Part shown: in pieces, positions 6,783 through 7,677 of the stretch | Numbering within the stretch: position 1 is the first letter of the stretch | Layout of the letters: every line of letters begins with the position of its first letter | NCBI GenBank assembly: GCA_945869905.1 | Contig: CAMBQD010000041.1 | Span: forward strand, 1 to 7,677 | Reading direction: 5' to 3' | DNA: 7,677 nt | DNA from: an uncultured Clostridia bacterium | GTDB lineage: Bacteria; Bacillota; Clostridia; Oscillospirales; Acutalibacteraceae | Notes under the pieces: generated by a model | What the model was told of the DNA's origin: nothing | The model's input: only the letters and a program-made list of their open reading frames with translations | Databases searched by the model: none | Position numbers and translations under genes: made by a program

Positions 6783-7677
6783 CTAAACTCCAAATACCTT
6801 AGAAATCTCCGAATTATCAACAGGATAAATAAAGCTGTCTCCGATTTTTTTCAGCATAACAAGCTTTATACCTGTTCCTGTTCTTTTTTTGTCAGCGCTC
6901 ATAGCGTCAACAATTTCAGCCGTGCTATGTGTATCGGCTGACCTTAAGCCGTATTTTTTAAGCAAGGCTGCAATTCTGTCGGCAGTTCCTTCCTCAGTTA
7001 AGCCAATGCTTTCACCTGCTCTTGACGCCATAACCATACCAATACCCACAGCCTCTCCGTGACTTACCGTTTCAAAATTCCAAAGCTTTTCTATGGCGTG
7101 ACCGCAGGTGTGACCGAAATTAAGCAGTGCCCTTTCTCCAAATTCCTTTTCATCATTTTCAACAATAATACGTTTTATGTCAAGGCACTCGTAAATTACA
7201 TCTTCTATATAATCCTCTGCGTTTTCCTTCTCCAGCCTTTCAAACAGTGACTCCGATTTAATACAGCCGTACTTAATTACCTCACCCATACCGTCGCTGA
7301 AAAAGTGAGGGCTAAGGGTTTTAAGCACATTTGTATCAATAATAACAAGACTTGGCTGATGAAAGGCACCGCAAAGATTTTTTCCCTGAGGCAAATCCAC
7401 AGCCGTTTTTCCGCCCACTGATGAATCGACCTGAGCAAGCAGGGAGGTGGGTATTTGTACAAATTTTATTCCTCGTAAAAATATTGCCGCCGCAAAGCCT
7501 GCCATGTCACCGCACACGCCGCCGCCCAGTGCAACAACGCCGTCACTTCTTGTCATACCGCACTGTGCCATCTGTTCAACCATATCAACCACAACGGCAG
7601 TTTTCTTAGAGGTCTCTCCGGCAGGGAATATGTAGGTGAAAACCTGATAGCCCTGCTCTTCAAGGGATAATTTTACT
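6783..7677 (-). CDS. aroB: 3-dehydroquinate synthase AroB (5' end outside the window)
   Basis: Converts DAHP to 3-dehydroquinate, the second step of the shikimate pathway; a cytoplasmic NAD- and divalent-metal-dependent enzyme. The reading frame is open to the window edge, so 297 C-terminal residues are visible and roughly 55-60 N-terminal residues are missing compared with the usual 350-360. The fragment starts inside the N-terminal domain, with the family FPAGETSKK motif. The nucleotide-binding glycine motif LGGGVCGDMAGF, the PTSLLAQVDSSVGGKTAVD block and the GMGEVIKYG helix follow. The three expected metal ligands are present: Glu in GMGEVIKYG, the first His of NFGHTCGHAIE, and His in SHGEAVGIGM. 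A GTG at 7592 is an internal valine, not the start, because conserved sequence continues upstream of it. The stop is TAG, three bases before aroA. The family call is secure; only the true start is unknown. Confidence 0.96.
   Translation of the reverse strand, partial: VKLSLEEQGYQVFTYIFPAGETSKKTAVVVDMVEQMAQCGMTRSDGVVALGGGVCGDMAGFAAAIFLRGIKFVQIPTSLLAQVDSSVGGKTAVDLPQGKNLCGAFHQPSLVIIDTNVLKTLSPHFFSDGMGEVIKYGCIKSESLFERLEKENAEDYIEDVIYECLDIKRIIVENDEKEFGERALLNFGHTCGHAIEKLWNFETVSHGEAVGIGMVMASRAGESIGLTEEGTADRIAALLKKYGLRSADTHSTAEIVDAMSADKKRTGTGIKLVMLKKIGDSFIYPVDNSEISKVFGV
6788..6791 (-). promoter_or_regulatory. Ribosome binding site of aroA
   Basis: GGAG sits 8 bases before the aroA ATG and lies inside the final codons of aroB (reading through F-G-V and the TAG stop). 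Ribosomes ending aroB would terminate within three bases of the next start. Confidence 0.75.

Noticed and set aside
6942..6959. 18-base sequence in aroB identical to one in pheA (3731-3748)
   Set aside because: In both genes it encodes K-K-Y-G-L-R in the same frame. Chance from similar local peptides and codon use is enough; no mobile or regulatory structure accompanies it.
1..7677. CRISPR arrays, tRNA or rRNA genes, insertion sequences, riboswitches, intrinsic terminators
   Set aside because: No spaced direct repeats, terminal inverted repeats or structured RNA signatures were seen. Gaps between genes are 27 bases or less, and none contains a GC-rich hairpin followed by a T run.

Overview
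The window looks like one long co-directional gene run from a low-to-middling GC Gram-positive bacterium. It is most likely a member of Clostridia, perhaps an Oscillospiraceae/Ruminococcaceae-type gut anaerobe. This rests on strong GGAG ribosome sites, frequent GTG starts, a clostridial-style EPSP synthase (SGSTLRF motif), a fused AroQ-type chorismate mutase/prephenate dehydratase, and a galactokinase with the variant GRTEICGNHTDH signature. The taxonomic placement is inference from protein style, not from a database match. All eight genes lie on the minus strand, so transcription runs from position 7677 towards position 1. Spacers are at most 27 bases, no stretch over 300 bases lacks a gene, and no intergenic gap is large enough for a terminator plus a promoter.

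The upstream half (7677 to about 3389) is the end of the shikimate pathway followed by the entry to phenylalanine synthesis. It holds aroB (5' end cut by the window edge), aroA, aroC and pheA. AroB closes the 3-dehydroquinate ring early in the pathway. AroA makes EPSP, AroC makes chorismate, and PheA converts chorismate through prephenate to phenylpyruvate. PheA carries an ACT domain that is expected to sense phenylalanine. The steps between AroB and AroA (dehydratase, shikimate dehydrogenase, shikimate kinase), and the DAHP synthase before AroB, are not in view.

The downstream half (3361 to 1) continues without a break into four genes with no aromatic role. They are a VTT/TVP38-type polytopic membrane protein, a divergent galactokinase-like GHMP sugar kinase, a soluble diacylglycerol-kinase-family lipid kinase, and the start of a membrane-anchored or secreted protein. 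The last resembles the N-terminus of a clostridial glycosidase-type protein and is cut by the other window edge. These four could form a lipid/sugar module, or they may simply share the transcript.

Most of the window is ordinary housekeeping biosynthesis. The points most worth a second look are an apparent loss of about ten residues from a conserved loop of AroC, the altered sugar-binding signature of the galactokinase, the lipid/sugar gene quartet downstream of pheA, and an in-frame (AAT)n tract next to the PheA catalytic TRF motif.
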